This document shows, piece by piece, positions 21,616 through 31,053 of a DNA stretch of 64,000 bases. Position numbers and translations under genes: made by a program. The stretch is from Sipunculus nudus (lineage: Eukaryota; Annelida; Sipuncula; Golfingiida; Sipunculidae). The stretch covers positions 25,289,956 to 25,353,955 of the forward strand of contig CM049312.1 of assembly GCA_026874595.1 (NCBI GenBank), in the 5' to 3' direction. The notes under the pieces are model-generated. The model ran no database searches. It was not told where the DNA came from and saw nothing but the letters and a program-made list of their open reading frames with translations. Positions within the stretch are counted from its first letter, which is position 1, and each line of letters opens with the position of its first letter.

Positions 21616-21671
21616 CCGAACCGTTTTTTTTGTTACTGTTGAGTAGTTCGTCCAGTCAGACGTTATCTGCA

Positions 21672-21700
21672 CTATTTGTGACACCCGTCATCACAAATAG
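21672..21700. repeat. Perfect 10-bp inverted repeat with 9-base spacer
   Basis: CTATTTGTGA at 21672-21681 is exactly mirrored by TCACAAATAG at 21691-21700. It lies in the gap between divergent genes starting at 21583 (-) and 21797 (+). It could be a binding site for a dimeric protein, a hairpin in the leader RNA, or part of a replication origin; the sequence alone does not decide. Confidence 0.8.
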
Positions 21701-21796
21701 CGCCAGGACATGTGACCGCCGGGAAACACCAATAAATACCGAACCACATAGGCATTCACATCAGACACGAGCGCACATTCTACACATCACGGCACC

Positions 21797-22258
21797 ATGA
21801 GCGGCTCGGAAAGTAACCAAGCCACGCGAGACAGTTCTGTACCCGTCGCCAGTAGCGAGACCAAAGTGTTGATACCTATCGATTGGTTGGCGCTGATAAT
21901 CGGTAGGCTTTGGCAGATAGTCGGGGAATGTACGGCTTTATCGAAAGATATGAAACGAATGCAACAGGTTTTGATCGCGAATATGCAGGATCCCGGCGCG
22001 GCTTCTTTAGACGTGTTTCCAACTTCCAGATCGTCGCAAGATACGATTGAACGCAATATGAAGATGGAGGCAAGGAGCACTAGGCTGCTTGAACAGATCG
22101 GCAGAAGTACACAAAATACACAAGACAGATGTCGCCCGAAGGACGTTCCTGTCAACCCAAGACGGAAAAGGAACGAAAAGGAACAGAACAAGAAGAGGGA
22201 GGAAAAGCGTGCCCAGATGATGGCAGAATCACTCCAACAACTTGATCTGGAGCCTTAA
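21797..22258 (+). CDS. Small protein with basic C-terminus, 153 aa
   Basis: The ATG has a good context (CACCATGA) and the gene has its own poly(A) signal at 22317. Residues ~23-43 form a hydrophobic stretch (VLIPIDWLALIIGRLW) that is more likely a buried or amphipathic helix than a membrane span. The middle is helical, and residues ~115-140 are strongly basic (NPRRKRNEKEQNKKREEKR), fitting DNA or RNA binding or a nuclear signal. No family is recognised. Size and basic character would suit a small capsid or DNA-associated protein, but that is only inference. Confidence 0.7.
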   Translation: MSGSESNQATRDSSVPVASSETKVLIPIDWLALIIGRLWQIVGECTALSKDMKRMQQVLIANMQDPGAASLDVFPTSRSSQDTIERNMKMEARSTRLLEQIGRSTQNTQDRCRPKDVPVNPRRKRNEKEQNKKREEKRAQMMAESLQQLDLEP

Positions 22259-22316
22259 CAGGGTTAAGAGACTGCAAAATATGTGGGTGCATGGTCTATG
22301 GTGTTTATACTCTTCG

Positions 22317-22489
22317 AATAAAACATTGTTTTTCCTTCGATGACATGTACTGTTGTTTATTGTGTGATGATGTGCGTGTGAATGATTGATCGACAAAAGC
22401 GGACAGTGAAGAGAATGCTAGTCATTACGTGTAACTGTCAATGCGATGAAAAAAACAGACATAATCATATAAAGACGATACAGTTTATT
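22317..22489. terminator. Convergent poly(A) signals around a gene-free gap
   Basis: AATAAA on the plus strand at 22317-22322 ends the 153-aa gene. AATAAA on the minus strand at 22484-22489 lies 70 bases past the stop of the gene at 22559. No separate minus-strand AATAAA is seen between 23840 and 23779, so the 23840-25810 gene may share this 3' end. The rest of the 300-base gap shows nothing else. Confidence 0.6.
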
Positions 22490-22558
22490 TCCTAATAATA
22501 AGTGTATCAAACCATATGCATAACCTGGTATAAATGTATATCGAAACGACCGGGGTCG

Positions 22559-23773
22559 TCACAATCCCGTTGCGACCCACTCTTCCAACAATCCGTACCA
22601 GTCCTCAGATGCGTAAGTTTTTAGATACATACGATCATCACACGTCAATGTGCGCGTGTCGACAGACGATGCACAAACGGGAAGTTCAACCGTGAACCCC
22701 CGTGTGCCGTCTGGGTACACCTGCCATGAGATCCTAAAACTTTCACGGTAGTAGTCGACGTGAGCTGATAGGGTTCGGAGCGCATTGCGGCATATATGCA
22801 AGAAGCCTGTGCAGCTGAAGGTGCACGACTTTAGCGAGAGGTATCCTCCTGGCAGGCCGCAATTGTGTGGGTCATCGATCATGATGTCCAGACGGCACGA
22901 GTCCGGGTGCACGTTATGTTTAGCCATACAAGCGAATATTGTTCTCAACATGTGAACGGCTCTCTTCCCTGCGCCGACTGTAAATTCTACCGCCATGCAC
23001 ACCAAACTTTTCGCGTCCAGGAGGCTGGCACAGCCGGGATTCCTAGAGAACGCACGGTGCAGTCCCTGCAGGAGCACGAACGCCTCTTGCGATGCGTGCC
23101 CCGACCCATCTTTCCCTTGTTGTTCGTCAAGCAAGATCGCCCGCGGTGCCTGTACAAAGGTGTTAACGTCATGGAGCAACGCGTGCACATTGACTTCCTC
23201 GATGCAGGACGAACCTTCCTCCGACCGATCCTGTTTGAAAGGCGTCACTTGATCAGGGAATACAGGATGCTCACTGAGATACTTGCGCATCATGGCAAGA
23301 CAGGTGGAACACTCCCTGAAGGGAACCACTGCTCCGCTGTGTACAGGGTCGGCAAAAATATTAAGGTCCAGGCAACAGGTAGCGTCCTGTACGCGAGAGC
23401 GCATACCACCGATGTCCAAGACGTCATTTGTGAACATCGGCACTGGCATATCTTTCGTGTTTGTGTAAAAAACTCCGGGGCGTCCGAACGGCAGGATGTC
23501 AGACTTTAGATCGTTTGACCGTTCATGTTGAATGTGTGGCAGTTGCCCTTGCGCCACGTCTTTCCCATATGCGGACAGTGACATTTCTCTGAACCTTTTT
23601 GAACTTTTGCTCGGGTCAAACAGTATCGTGTTCAACCGATATGCCGCTTTCAGTTTGAGGGCACTGTTGTATATGCGTGTTTTCCGTTTCGACCTGTGAC
23701 GTTTCCCCTTGGGACCCGCTACGGTGCGCCTGGTTGCACTCGACTTTTGACGTCCCATTGATTTCATTCGCAT
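22559..23773 (-). CDS. Basic Cys-rich protein, possible nuclear egress (UL31-like) factor, 404 aa
   Basis: The N-terminal ~35 residues are strongly basic (KGKRHRSKRKTR), like a nuclear targeting region. A cysteine cluster follows: C133, C134, then C155-x2-C158. The UL31 family of nuclear egress lamina proteins has a basic N-terminus followed by a CCCH zinc site with one Cys about 16 residues before a CxxC pair. The spacing here is 20 between C134 and C155, and I cannot place the His, so the match is suggestive only. The longer frame opens at TTG; I use the ATG at 23773 (other ATGs at 23767 and 23758). No UL34-like tail-anchored partner is obvious next to it. It probably shares a transcript end with the upstream 656-aa gene. 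Confidence 0.55.
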   Translation of the reverse strand: MRMKSMGRQKSSATRRTVAGPKGKRHRSKRKTRIYNSALKLKAAYRLNTILFDPSKSSKRFREMSLSAYGKDVAQGQLPHIQHERSNDLKSDILPFGRPGVFYTNTKDMPVPMFTNDVLDIGGMRSRVQDATCCLDLNIFADPVHSGAVVPFRECSTCLAMMRKYLSEHPVFPDQVTPFKQDRSEEGSSCIEEVNVHALLHDVNTFVQAPRAILLDEQQGKDGSGHASQEAFVLLQGLHRAFSRNPGCASLLDAKSLVCMAVEFTVGAGKRAVHMLRTIFACMAKHNVHPDSCRLDIMIDDPHNCGLPGGYLSLKSCTFSCTGFLHICRNALRTLSAHVDYYRESFRISWQVYPDGTRGFTVELPVCASSVDTRTLTCDDRMYLKTYASEDWYGLLEEWVATGL

Positions 23774-23839
23774 GACCAATGTGTGCTATACTCCCGCGAA
23801 TACACAGATGGTATTTCATCTCGTTGCACGTCCTAATAA

Positions 23840-25810
23840 TCAACCGGACAAGCACACGCCGGGGTCACAGTACACTTTATGTCCCTGTAACACTTGCATG
23901 CACCGTTTCAACCACAGGGGGCGAAACCTACAAGAACTGTTGAAGTTTCCGTACACGACGTACATTAATGCTGCGACAACTGCCGAACCGCAAGGCAGCG
24001 AAGAATCCTTTTCGTACATCACACCCATCCGTGCCCTGTTCAATGCGCACAGCGGAGACGAAAACGCGTGATGGTAAAAAACCGAGGGGTTCAAACCCTT
24101 CAATAGGAATCCGTCGAGTGGATCCACGTCGCGTTGAGACATGTCTGACAAGCGCTTTTGCAACGTGTTTAACACAGAGACGAATGTGTTAACGTTGGCA
24201 ACCGGCTGCATTGCGCACGCCTTCTCCATGCCTAACGACAATAGCATATGTTCTATCACACGGTACCAATCGTAGAATGCGCACATGCCGCACAGCAAGC
24301 ACTCTGTCGGTGTGTCTTCCGGTGCCAGTTCCCAATCGACTGCCCATTCCACACCCTCAGGCGGGGTGACAGCAGGAAAAAAGGACTTGCTTTTACCTCT
24401 TAACAGGTTGAGTCGGCTTCTCTGCGACGTTCGCAGAACAACGGACCGAACCTCTTCCAGTGTTTCCGCCATCCGGCGGTACGCAATGCCGGCCTCTGAG
24501 GGTTCTGCCGCAACACAGGCCCCCGCTTCCTCAGCAGCAGAAGGCGTCAACGCATTATTTTCGTGTTGAAGTAATGCGTCAGGTTGGTGCCAAGAACGAC
24601 CGCAGTGGGAACTGTAACCCCGCAGTACAAGCGTGGGGGACACGGTTCTCGTCGCTTCTGTCTCTCTACCTGTGTTGTTTCGTTCCCTTCCTGTCGGGTA
24701 AGGCCGAAACCGAGAGAAATCAGGGGCACGTCCCGAACGCGCAGCGCGTTGTGCAACATGTCCGGTTGTTATGTTTTCTTCGCACTGAACCGTATCTGTA
24801 TCACGTGTAAAGTCACACATGAAGTCCCACCTGCGCTGAAACGAACGAACATATTCTGACATGTCTGACCCACACACGCCAAAGCACGCGTCTGCCATCA
24901 TGCAGGTAATGTCTTTGAACCTCGACGATGCATCGGCTTTAACACACAGAGCCTCTTCGTACTCTTCCGGGTGCAAACCCGCTGTGTCCGTTTGTTGTCT
25001 GTTGCCACTCGCGTTCGTGTCGCCTTGGTGGATGTCGTCGGTCGTGGGTAGTCTAGGTAACTCTAAACCGGACGTCACAACCCACGGCCCGATAACACGC
25101 GCACTGTCTGCGCTAGTGTCTACCCTGTCGTTCGCCGGAGTGTTATGGAAGCCTTGGCTGGCAGAACGTTGCCACAGGGCCAACCCATTGTGTAACTGCA
25201 AAATCTGAGCTACAATGTGGCTGTTATTGTGCACGTGCCACGTCCTCCACATATCCCCCCTTTCAATGCGTAAGAGCGGCCTGTTGCCATCCACACGTCC
25301 AGCATTATCGTGTCCTGTATTGAACGACGAGAACTGGCAGCGGTTGTGGATGAAGTGCACATGAAATACTTCGGGTGTGATTGAATTCAACACTTCTTCG
25401 TCTAACGCGTTCGAAATATCATCGGGATCAGCGGCGGGCCGTGCTTCGAGCCGTGTCAGAGCTGCGTGTACGCGGCGCCAGTAAAGAATGACGAGGGACG
25501 TGGTCAGGCTAGAAAAGAAAGGTTTAAACTGCATGGCGTTAGCAAAACCTTCCACCCACTCACAAAACTGTTCATCACGTGCAGCACGTGCATTAAACGC
25601 ACAAACAGCGCACACCTGGCTTCCTCTTATAGCACCTACGTACTGTGAAGCGAGTAAGGGCCCATCAAAATCGCCGTATCGCTCACGATATCTTTTCCAC
25701 CGGTGGCTGGTTAGTATCTCGGCTGGGGACGCATGCAATCCGTCTTTTAGTCCTTCTTGAAAACAGCTCTCACGTTTTTGTGTCGTGCTGTTCGTTTCAT
25801 GACACGCCAT
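23840..25810 (-). CDS. CxxC-containing protein, possible UL32-like packaging factor, 656 aa
   Basis: The open frame extends 46 codons further upstream to a TTG, but a TATA box at 25894-25900 lies inside that extension, so the ATG at 25810 is the likely start. Two cysteine groups stand out: CAVC near residues 66-69 and C-L-L-C-x-M-C near 502-508, each followed by an aromatic helical stretch. Conserved CxxC motifs are the hallmark of UL32, a cytoplasmic/nuclear protein needed for cleavage and packaging of herpesvirus DNA. The middle (~270-400) is low in order and rich in Arg/Thr. No membrane segment is seen. The UL32 link rests on Cys spacing and length alone. It could be another zinc protein. 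Confidence 0.5.
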   Translation of the reverse strand: MACHETNSTTQKRESCFQEGLKDGLHASPAEILTSHRWKRYRERYGDFDGPLLASQYVGAIRGSQVCAVCAFNARAARDEQFCEWVEGFANAMQFKPFFSSLTTSLVILYWRRVHAALTRLEARPAADPDDISNALDEEVLNSITPEVFHVHFIHNRCQFSSFNTGHDNAGRVDGNRPLLRIERGDMWRTWHVHNNSHIVAQILQLHNGLALWQRSASQGFHNTPANDRVDTSADSARVIGPWVVTSGLELPRLPTTDDIHQGDTNASGNRQQTDTAGLHPEEYEEALCVKADASSRFKDITCMMADACFGVCGSDMSEYVRSFQRRWDFMCDFTRDTDTVQCEENITTGHVAQRAARSGRAPDFSRFRPYPTGRERNNTGRETEATRTVSPTLVLRGYSSHCGRSWHQPDALLQHENNALTPSAAEEAGACVAAEPSEAGIAYRRMAETLEEVRSVVLRTSQRSRLNLLRGKSKSFFPAVTPPEGVEWAVDWELAPEDTPTECLLCGMCAFYDWYRVIEHMLLSLGMEKACAMQPVANVNTFVSVLNTLQKRLSDMSQRDVDPLDGFLLKGLNPSVFYHHAFSSPLCALNRARMGVMYEKDSSLPCGSAVVAALMYVVYGNFNSSCRFRPLWLKRCMQVLQGHKVYCDPGVCLSG

Positions 25811-25893
25811 GGATGTCACGCTTGTCCCCGAAACATGCAGCGCGAGTATCCTGGTATTATGTATACAACGAAACACATAACAACAAACGTACC

Positions 25894-25900
25894 ATATATA
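25894..25900 (-). promoter_or_regulatory. TATA box that fixes the start of the 656-aa gene
   Basis: TATATAT on the minus strand is 84 bases upstream of the ATG at 25810. It falls inside the longer open frame, which argues that the upstream part of that frame is not translated. Confidence 0.6.
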
Positions 25901-25953
25901 GACATCTGCCCACTCATCACAAGAACACTTCCGAAATAGATCGATCAAGAAAC

Positions 25954-25959
25954 TTTAAT
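25954..25959 (-). terminator. Possible ATTAAA poly(A) signal for the primase gene
   Basis: ATTAAA on the minus strand, about 100 bases beyond the primase stop at 26059. No AATAAA is present in this gap. Confidence 0.35.
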
Positions 25960-26026
25960 AATAACTCATGTATGTAATACAAACCGTGCCCGCATATGCA
26001 TCTTGATAACCCCTTTCTCCACCCCA

Positions 26027-26040
26027 CCCCCCCCCCCCCC
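26027..26040. repeat. Poly-C tract, 14 bases
   Basis: A run of 14 C follows a short C-rich lead just downstream of the primase stop. A similar 13-base run lies at 33708-33720. Such homopolymers vary in length between virus isolates and are prone to sequencing error. Confidence 0.95.
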
Positions 26041-26058
26041 GTAATCCGTTTATCACCG

Positions 26059-29000
26059 TTAATTTACACTAAACCTTGTAATCGCACGCCATCCGCCACT
26101 GCACCGGTTATGGAAACAATAGTAGACAAGGCTAAACCTCAAGGGAGCATCTAATAATTGCTCACCTTTGGTAGGGCGACGGCGACAGTACCGTTTAAGG
26201 TCCTCAGCGTCTTGCGAGTCCTGTGACACGTAATCGTCCCCTGACATGTCACCCTCTTCTGAGCACGTGTCAACCGGTTCACCTTCGTCCAGATTGAAAC
26301 CTTTTTGGCGCAAATACGTCTCAAGGCCATCCACGGACGCGGTCGGGTGTAGCGAGCAGCGGAGACGCAATCTGCAATCAGAGCGTGTCGTATGGTCGTA
26401 GTACACACACGCTGGCCAGGACGTGTTGTTGTCATTACGCTTACTTGCGGCATGCACCGGGGGAGATATCTGAAATTCGACACAGATACCGTGAGCTCTG
26501 ACCTCAGCTTCCTGTCTGGTACCTGCCCAATGCCTGCTGCGTTTTGCATGTATGAAACCTAACCGCAAAAACTCATCCGCGATCTGAAACAAGGGCCGCG
26601 GACGTTTGTCGGTCGGTAAGGTTGAAGCGGCTGGCAATTGAGGACCTGTCAGAAGTGCTTCCAGCATGCAGGGCTTCACGACAATGTTTAACGCTTTCAA
26701 AAGGGAGTCACCCGTACAAAGAGACAAGTCGGCGGGAGTTGCATGCAGGAGCCGAGGGTGGTTTGTTCCCCAGTGGCACAAAATTAATTGGGCACAGCGA
26801 GAAAACTTGTCCTGCTCGCGCGTGCTTTCAACCACCCGCATAGCCATTTGGTCCACTGCATGTACAGGGGCATCCGGGCCGTTTGTTGGGCAGTTGCGTA
26901 AAAATGACGACACAGACAAACCCGAGCGTCCACGCTGCTTGATCACCAGACCTCTTTTCAGGTGTTCGTTCGAGTGCATAGCCGGAAACGGGTCCTTGTG
27001 CATCAGTCCAACAGTTGGGTCCAAGTGGTTGCGCAGGCACGTTTCGCGCATGACATCCGGGTCGGAACCGTGGCACAGGGTCGGTACCACTGTCAGGGGG
27101 TCGAACGGTTGACTACCGTCGGCTTTACCGGAATGTGGCATACGGCACTGGCCCCTGAAGACGGCCATGTCTATAAACCGTTCTAAGTTAGCCTCTTTCC
27201 CCAACCTGTGGACCAACGGCCGCAAACTCTCATCGGCCCTCAAAAATCCAAAAAGCATGTCTTGATACGAGAGGAAAGCTTCGGCTGATTCGAAACAAAC
27301 GTTAGGCGGGAGCTGCACGACCACCCTGAGCGACCGTGTCCGCTGCAGTTCGGTGAGAGTGCGCAGCAGGTTATCTTCGTCTGCGCTCACGCGACGGTTG
27401 TCATCCAACGGTCTCATGTTTGCACGGCTTGGTACCTGCGAAGGGTTTTCATCGTACACGGCGCAACACGGGGGCAGCGAGTTTGACATGTATACGAACA
27501 ACCTGCTTCCAAGTATGTCTGGGTGTGTGGCCATGTACGATTCAAGTTCGGATTTTCCATGGGCGCCCTTCGTCAAAACGGAAGCGGCTGCAGATTCTGT
27601 GTCCGTTTTCTCTGGTCCCAGTGCCACACGCACAGACCCCACGAGACCCATGACGGATGTGTACAAAGCCCTCGCAATAGCGTACACTTCTGACAGGGTT
27701 GGAGCGTCATATTGAGTCCTGTATGTCATGTCTACGTCGAACATGACGGAAAACAAACTCAGTACGGGGTCCACTTTCACGTGCAAAGATCCTCCTAACT
27801 CGTTCAGGCGCACGGTGTCGTAATCGGATCGCCCAACCACGCACAAGGCCTGTTTCATGTCCATGTGGTAAAGGTAAGACAGTACATCACACACATGCAG
27901 TCCAGGATAAGCCCGTGCGACAGACATCGCGTACTGGACACGGGCTTCCGCGCCTGTGTCGCTTGGCATTCCACTGACGCGTCTCCTCTCCACTTCCGCG
28001 AGGGCTGCCTTCACCCGTGCGGTAATCCCAGCGTAATCCTTGGAAGCCCTCCATAACCGGCGGTCGGTGCAGACTGGGACGAAACCTCCCGACGTCTTGA
28101 CGGGGCGCGACAACGCTGGGAGAAAACGGGCGTAGTTCCTGAACCGACCGCCGTCGCTCCCTTGCTGTAATGCATGTTGGGACACAAATGTAACACAATC
28201 CGCAAGTCTCGAAAAATGTGGAGACGGGACATCTGTCACATTTCTGTAAACAGCGTTCCAATTTGAAACAGCCAGCTGTTTTAGAGCGTGTTGGTTCTTG
28301 ATGGACAAGGCTGTGGTGCGCGTTACACTGCTGTCGTGACCGCCGACAGAATCCAACCCCCAGTGCACGACGGCCGGGTCGTAACGTTTTAGCTTAGCCT
28401 GAGCTACGTCAAGGGGTGTGTCTGAGAACACAGCGCATAGCACATCCCGCATGTACCGTCCCAGCTTGCACCGCTCCAACAGTGGCATCACCTTATCAAG
28501 CTGCAAACGAATTTCATATTCCGCCTGCCGTTTGCACTGTCGGCAATTGTCCGAGACGGCCAGTGTCCAAATCGCGGGGCACATTGGGTGCACTGGCGGC
28601 CGTGTGTAGATGGGGCTTTGTCCGAATGCTTCCATGATCTTACGCACCACGGTGGCCACGTGGATCCTCATCCACGAAATGTTTGCAATCACTGCCGAGA
28701 TCGTTTGGTGCTGGCACATTTCTACATGCGTGTTGAATCCGTACCACCATCGCACAAACTCCACAAAATGGACGAGCCCCTCGTACCCGTAGGCGTTCGA
28801 AGAAGAGAGGCCGTGCAGGGATCCGTCTTCCAAGGACCGTTCAGTCAGACAGGGATGCATGTCGAAGGGGTTGTGGGCTTTCACGCCTTGCCCTTCCAGC
28901 CAGTCTGACCACATCGCCCACAACTTCACGTTGACAGACATGCTGCCCGCCCCGTCTGCTTTTTGTAGAGGTCGCATGGAGAACACGTGCAGTTGTAGAA

Positions 29001-29748
29001 GCGCAACGACAGACACGTGGGTGATATCCCTGTGTGTGATTAACGAGGCAAAGGATGAATCCGTGTCGATGGACGCCCTGTGCTGGACATCCCACACACG
29101 GTCAATGTACAACCGCTTACAGAGGGTTTCGTACACGTGTGTGTCAGTGGGGCATTGCGAGGCCGCACCGGAAAGGGCCGGCGGCAGGTAAAAGCGCGAC
29201 ACGTGCTTTAACACGAAGTGGACGGAACTTGCCTTGCACACCCACCGGCGGATCTCATCAGACGGATACAGTGAATTGCCAACGATAAAAGTTCTAGGTA
29301 CATTACGTAGAACTAAAACGGGAAGCAGTGTTACGGTGCATGCAGCTGTAGCGGTCTGCCCCCGTGGGATCTCATGTTTGTTTGTCAAAATGGCGAAGAC
29401 GACGTTCACGGGACGGGCAGGAGACAAACTATTGCACGCACGTGATTCCCCACGCGTTCCCCCTTTTCCCATGTCTCCGTTTGATGACAGGTATGTATTT
29501 TCCGCAGCTAAGTGGTCAAAGAGTAAGAGTGCGCGCCACTGCGGCGGGCTCACGCATGACCTCGTCCACACGTGTTCCGGCCCTTGTCCTTCGCCTTCTG
29601 AAATGCCGTCGTACACGTCCGGGTACACCGTACTTATTAGAAGATCTGTCAGTTTGGCGTAATGGGCAGGTTTCACCCATACGGTGAGTTCACAGTCAGG
29701 ATGCCAGCGTGGAAACAGTTGCTGGCAGGGGTGCTTCAGCTGTGCCAT
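26059..29748 (-). CDS. DNA primase, helicase-primase subunit (UL52-like), 1229 aa
   Basis: Synthesises RNA primers at the replication fork as part of the helicase-primase. In the C-terminal half, VMFDVDM carries the D671-x-D673 pair typical of archaeo-eukaryotic primases; HSV UL52 has its DxD at a similar relative place. About 190 residues later FRGQCRMPHSGK (R865-K875) matches the conserved Arg/Ser/Lys block of the family. Near the C-terminus (~1110-1165) a Cys/His group (C-x4-H, CRLRLRC, LH) fits the zinc element of UL52 proteins. Length (1229) is close to the family's ~900-1200. The longer frame opens at GTG; ATG 29748 is used. The N-terminal half has no recognisable motif. The matching UL5 helicase is not in this window. 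Confidence 0.75.
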   Translation of the reverse strand: MAQLKHPCQQLFPRWHPDCELTVWVKPAHYAKLTDLLISTVYPDVYDGISEGEGQGPEHVWTRSCVSPPQWRALLLFDHLAAENTYLSSNGDMGKGGTRGESRACNSLSPARPVNVVFAILTNKHEIPRGQTATAACTVTLLPVLVLRNVPRTFIVGNSLYPSDEIRRWVCKASSVHFVLKHVSRFYLPPALSGAASQCPTDTHVYETLCKRLYIDRVWDVQHRASIDTDSSFASLITHRDITHVSVVALLQLHVFSMRPLQKADGAGSMSVNVKLWAMWSDWLEGQGVKAHNPFDMHPCLTERSLEDGSLHGLSSSNAYGYEGLVHFVEFVRWWYGFNTHVEMCQHQTISAVIANISWMRIHVATVVRKIMEAFGQSPIYTRPPVHPMCPAIWTLAVSDNCRQCKRQAEYEIRLQLDKVMPLLERCKLGRYMRDVLCAVFSDTPLDVAQAKLKRYDPAVVHWGLDSVGGHDSSVTRTTALSIKNQHALKQLAVSNWNAVYRNVTDVPSPHFSRLADCVTFVSQHALQQGSDGGRFRNYARFLPALSRPVKTSGGFVPVCTDRRLWRASKDYAGITARVKAALAEVERRRVSGMPSDTGAEARVQYAMSVARAYPGLHVCDVLSYLYHMDMKQALCVVGRSDYDTVRLNELGGSLHVKVDPVLSLFSVMFDVDMTYRTQYDAPTLSEVYAIARALYTSVMGLVGSVRVALGPEKTDTESAAASVLTKGAHGKSELESYMATHPDILGSRLFVYMSNSLPPCCAVYDENPSQVPSRANMRPLDDNRRVSADEDNLLRTLTELQRTRSLRVVVQLPPNVCFESAEAFLSYQDMLFGFLRADESLRPLVHRLGKEANLERFIDMAVFRGQCRMPHSGKADGSQPFDPLTVVPTLCHGSDPDVMRETCLRNHLDPTVGLMHKDPFPAMHSNEHLKRGLVIKQRGRSGLSVSSFLRNCPTNGPDAPVHAVDQMAMRVVESTREQDKFSRCAQLILCHWGTNHPRLLHATPADLSLCTGDSLLKALNIVVKPCMLEALLTGPQLPAASTLPTDKRPRPLFQIADEFLRLGFIHAKRSRHWAGTRQEAEVRAHGICVEFQISPPVHAASKRNDNNTSWPACVYYDHTTRSDCRLRLRCSLHPTASVDGLETYLRQKGFNLDEGEPVDTCSEEGDMSGDDYVSQDSQDAEDLKRYCRRRPTKGEQLLDAPLRFSLVYYCFHNRCSGGWRAITRFSVN

Positions 29749-29772
29749 TTTCCACTGCGCTTCGTTGTTGCG

Positions 29773-30876
29773 ATGGGAGAAAGTGTCCAGGGTAGGTTTG
29801 ATAGTTTCACATTCGACCTTATGGTCCGGAACAGGCACCCGGGAGGGGATGCGGACCCATGGCTCGAAAGTCTTTACTCGTTGGGTGTTGACGGCTTTCT
29901 GGAACTCGCAGACAGTGTGAACAGGGAGCGTGAAAAGGACGCCGCAGCCGACCGCGTGTCAGACGGTGATTCGGACCTCTCAGCCAGAGACAAGGAGCGC
30001 CACGGGGCTCAAGTTGATATGTTCAAGCAGCTCTTACACCTGGACGATGTATCACGGGAGGTCGACGAGTGCAACCCTCTCAGCAAGAATTTCGTCGACG
30101 CCGCGGTTTACGGACTGACAGAGTGCGAAAACAACAAACGGAATATAGACGATATGATCAGGGCATTGGAAAGGCGTGTCACAACCTTGCGGGACCTTGT
30201 CCAACGTGAAAGCTGGGAAATACTTGAGGCAAACCGCCGGCACTTTGTACGCGAAGGAGTATCTGCTGCAACCACGGACTGTCCTCCTGGGGCAGCTGCA
30301 GAAACGTGGCCCGGGACGAAGGACCACCAAGACGACGAGGCCAACTGGAGCGCGGCTAAGCGAGAACTGAGATCAGCCGAGGTGCTTCTGGCTGATGTGA
30401 AAAGGCACTCTAAAAAAGCGTCCGACCGTCAGTCCAACATGTTGAAGACTGTTGTCAGTTCCTACCTGTTGTTCATTAACAAAGCAAAGATGGCTAAACG
30501 TGACGAAGCAACGAAAGTCTGTGTGGACCTGGCAAAAGCTTTATACAGCTCTGAAGGTGACGCAAGCGGGGACGTTGTTCCGGATGCTGAACGTGCAGTC
30601 AGTGCAGCCCGCGATATAATGAGCCATCAGTTTTTGGCAGAGGCACAGGAAGAAGCTGTGAACACGATGCTAGATGCTAATCTAAAAGGTGCGGTCCCGC
30701 TGCCGAGCAGTCGTATGAACCTGTGCGCGCCAGATGTACAAACAAGCCGCATGTGTTCGCAAGAATCTCCCGGAGCATCTGATGTATGCGACCCCAGTGG
30801 CCAGATTACACAGCCGCAAAGAGCAGTGAAAAAACATCACGCATGCGCATCATTGCCTGCTGTTCAGCGCTCCTGA
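29773..30876 (+). CDS. Coiled-coil protein, 367 aa
   Basis: The frame is open from ATG 29662, but those first 37 codons lie opposite the primase N-terminus and look like antisense sequence. ATG 29773 has a good context (GCGATGG) and clears the primase ATG by 24 bases; ATG 29821 is another option. The protein is highly charged and helical, with a coiled-coil stretch around residues 100-160 (NIDDMIRALERRVTTLRD) and others further on. There is no membrane span or enzyme motif. It lacks its own AATAAA and may share the poly(A) site at 33769 with the downstream kinase-nuclease gene. It may be a tegument or scaffold protein; the family is unknown. Confidence 0.65.
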   Translation: MGESVQGRFDSFTFDLMVRNRHPGGDADPWLESLYSLGVDGFLELADSVNREREKDAAADRVSDGDSDLSARDKERHGAQVDMFKQLLHLDDVSREVDECNPLSKNFVDAAVYGLTECENNKRNIDDMIRALERRVTTLRDLVQRESWEILEANRRHFVREGVSAATTDCPPGAAAETWPGTKDHQDDEANWSAAKRELRSAEVLLADVKRHSKKASDRQSNMLKTVVSSYLLFINKAKMAKRDEATKVCVDLAKALYSSEGDASGDVVPDAERAVSAARDIMSHQFLAEAQEEAVNTMLDANLKGAVPLPSSRMNLCAPDVQTSRMCSQESPGASDVCDPSGQITQPQRAVKKHHACASLPAVQRS

Positions 30877-30906
30877 ATGCATCATGTGACCCGCGGTACG
30901 TCATGA

Positions 30907-30943
30907 TATATATAAAAAACCACATTCCATATATAAATATATA
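30907..30943 (+). promoter_or_regulatory. Tandem TATA boxes for the kinase-nuclease gene
   Basis: TATATATAAAAAA at 30907-30919 and TATATAAATATATA at 30930-30943 lie 111-147 bases upstream of the ATG at 31054, in a 177-base gap between two plus-strand genes. Confidence 0.6.
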
Positions 30944-31053
30944 CCGATAACATACGGGTCATGTACCATTCAGGAACACATTCTCAAGGGAGCACGAAGA
31001 GAGGGCCGGTGTTCCTTGCATACGACAAATCCGAACCCGTGATCTTATAGATC

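Noticed and set aside
23772-24071. 99-codon plus-strand frame
   Set aside because: Covered by the well-supported 656-aa minus-strand gene; no independent signal.
29662-29772. N-terminal extension of the coiled-coil gene
   Set aside because: Lies opposite the primase N-terminus and has antisense-like composition; a better ATG follows at 29773.
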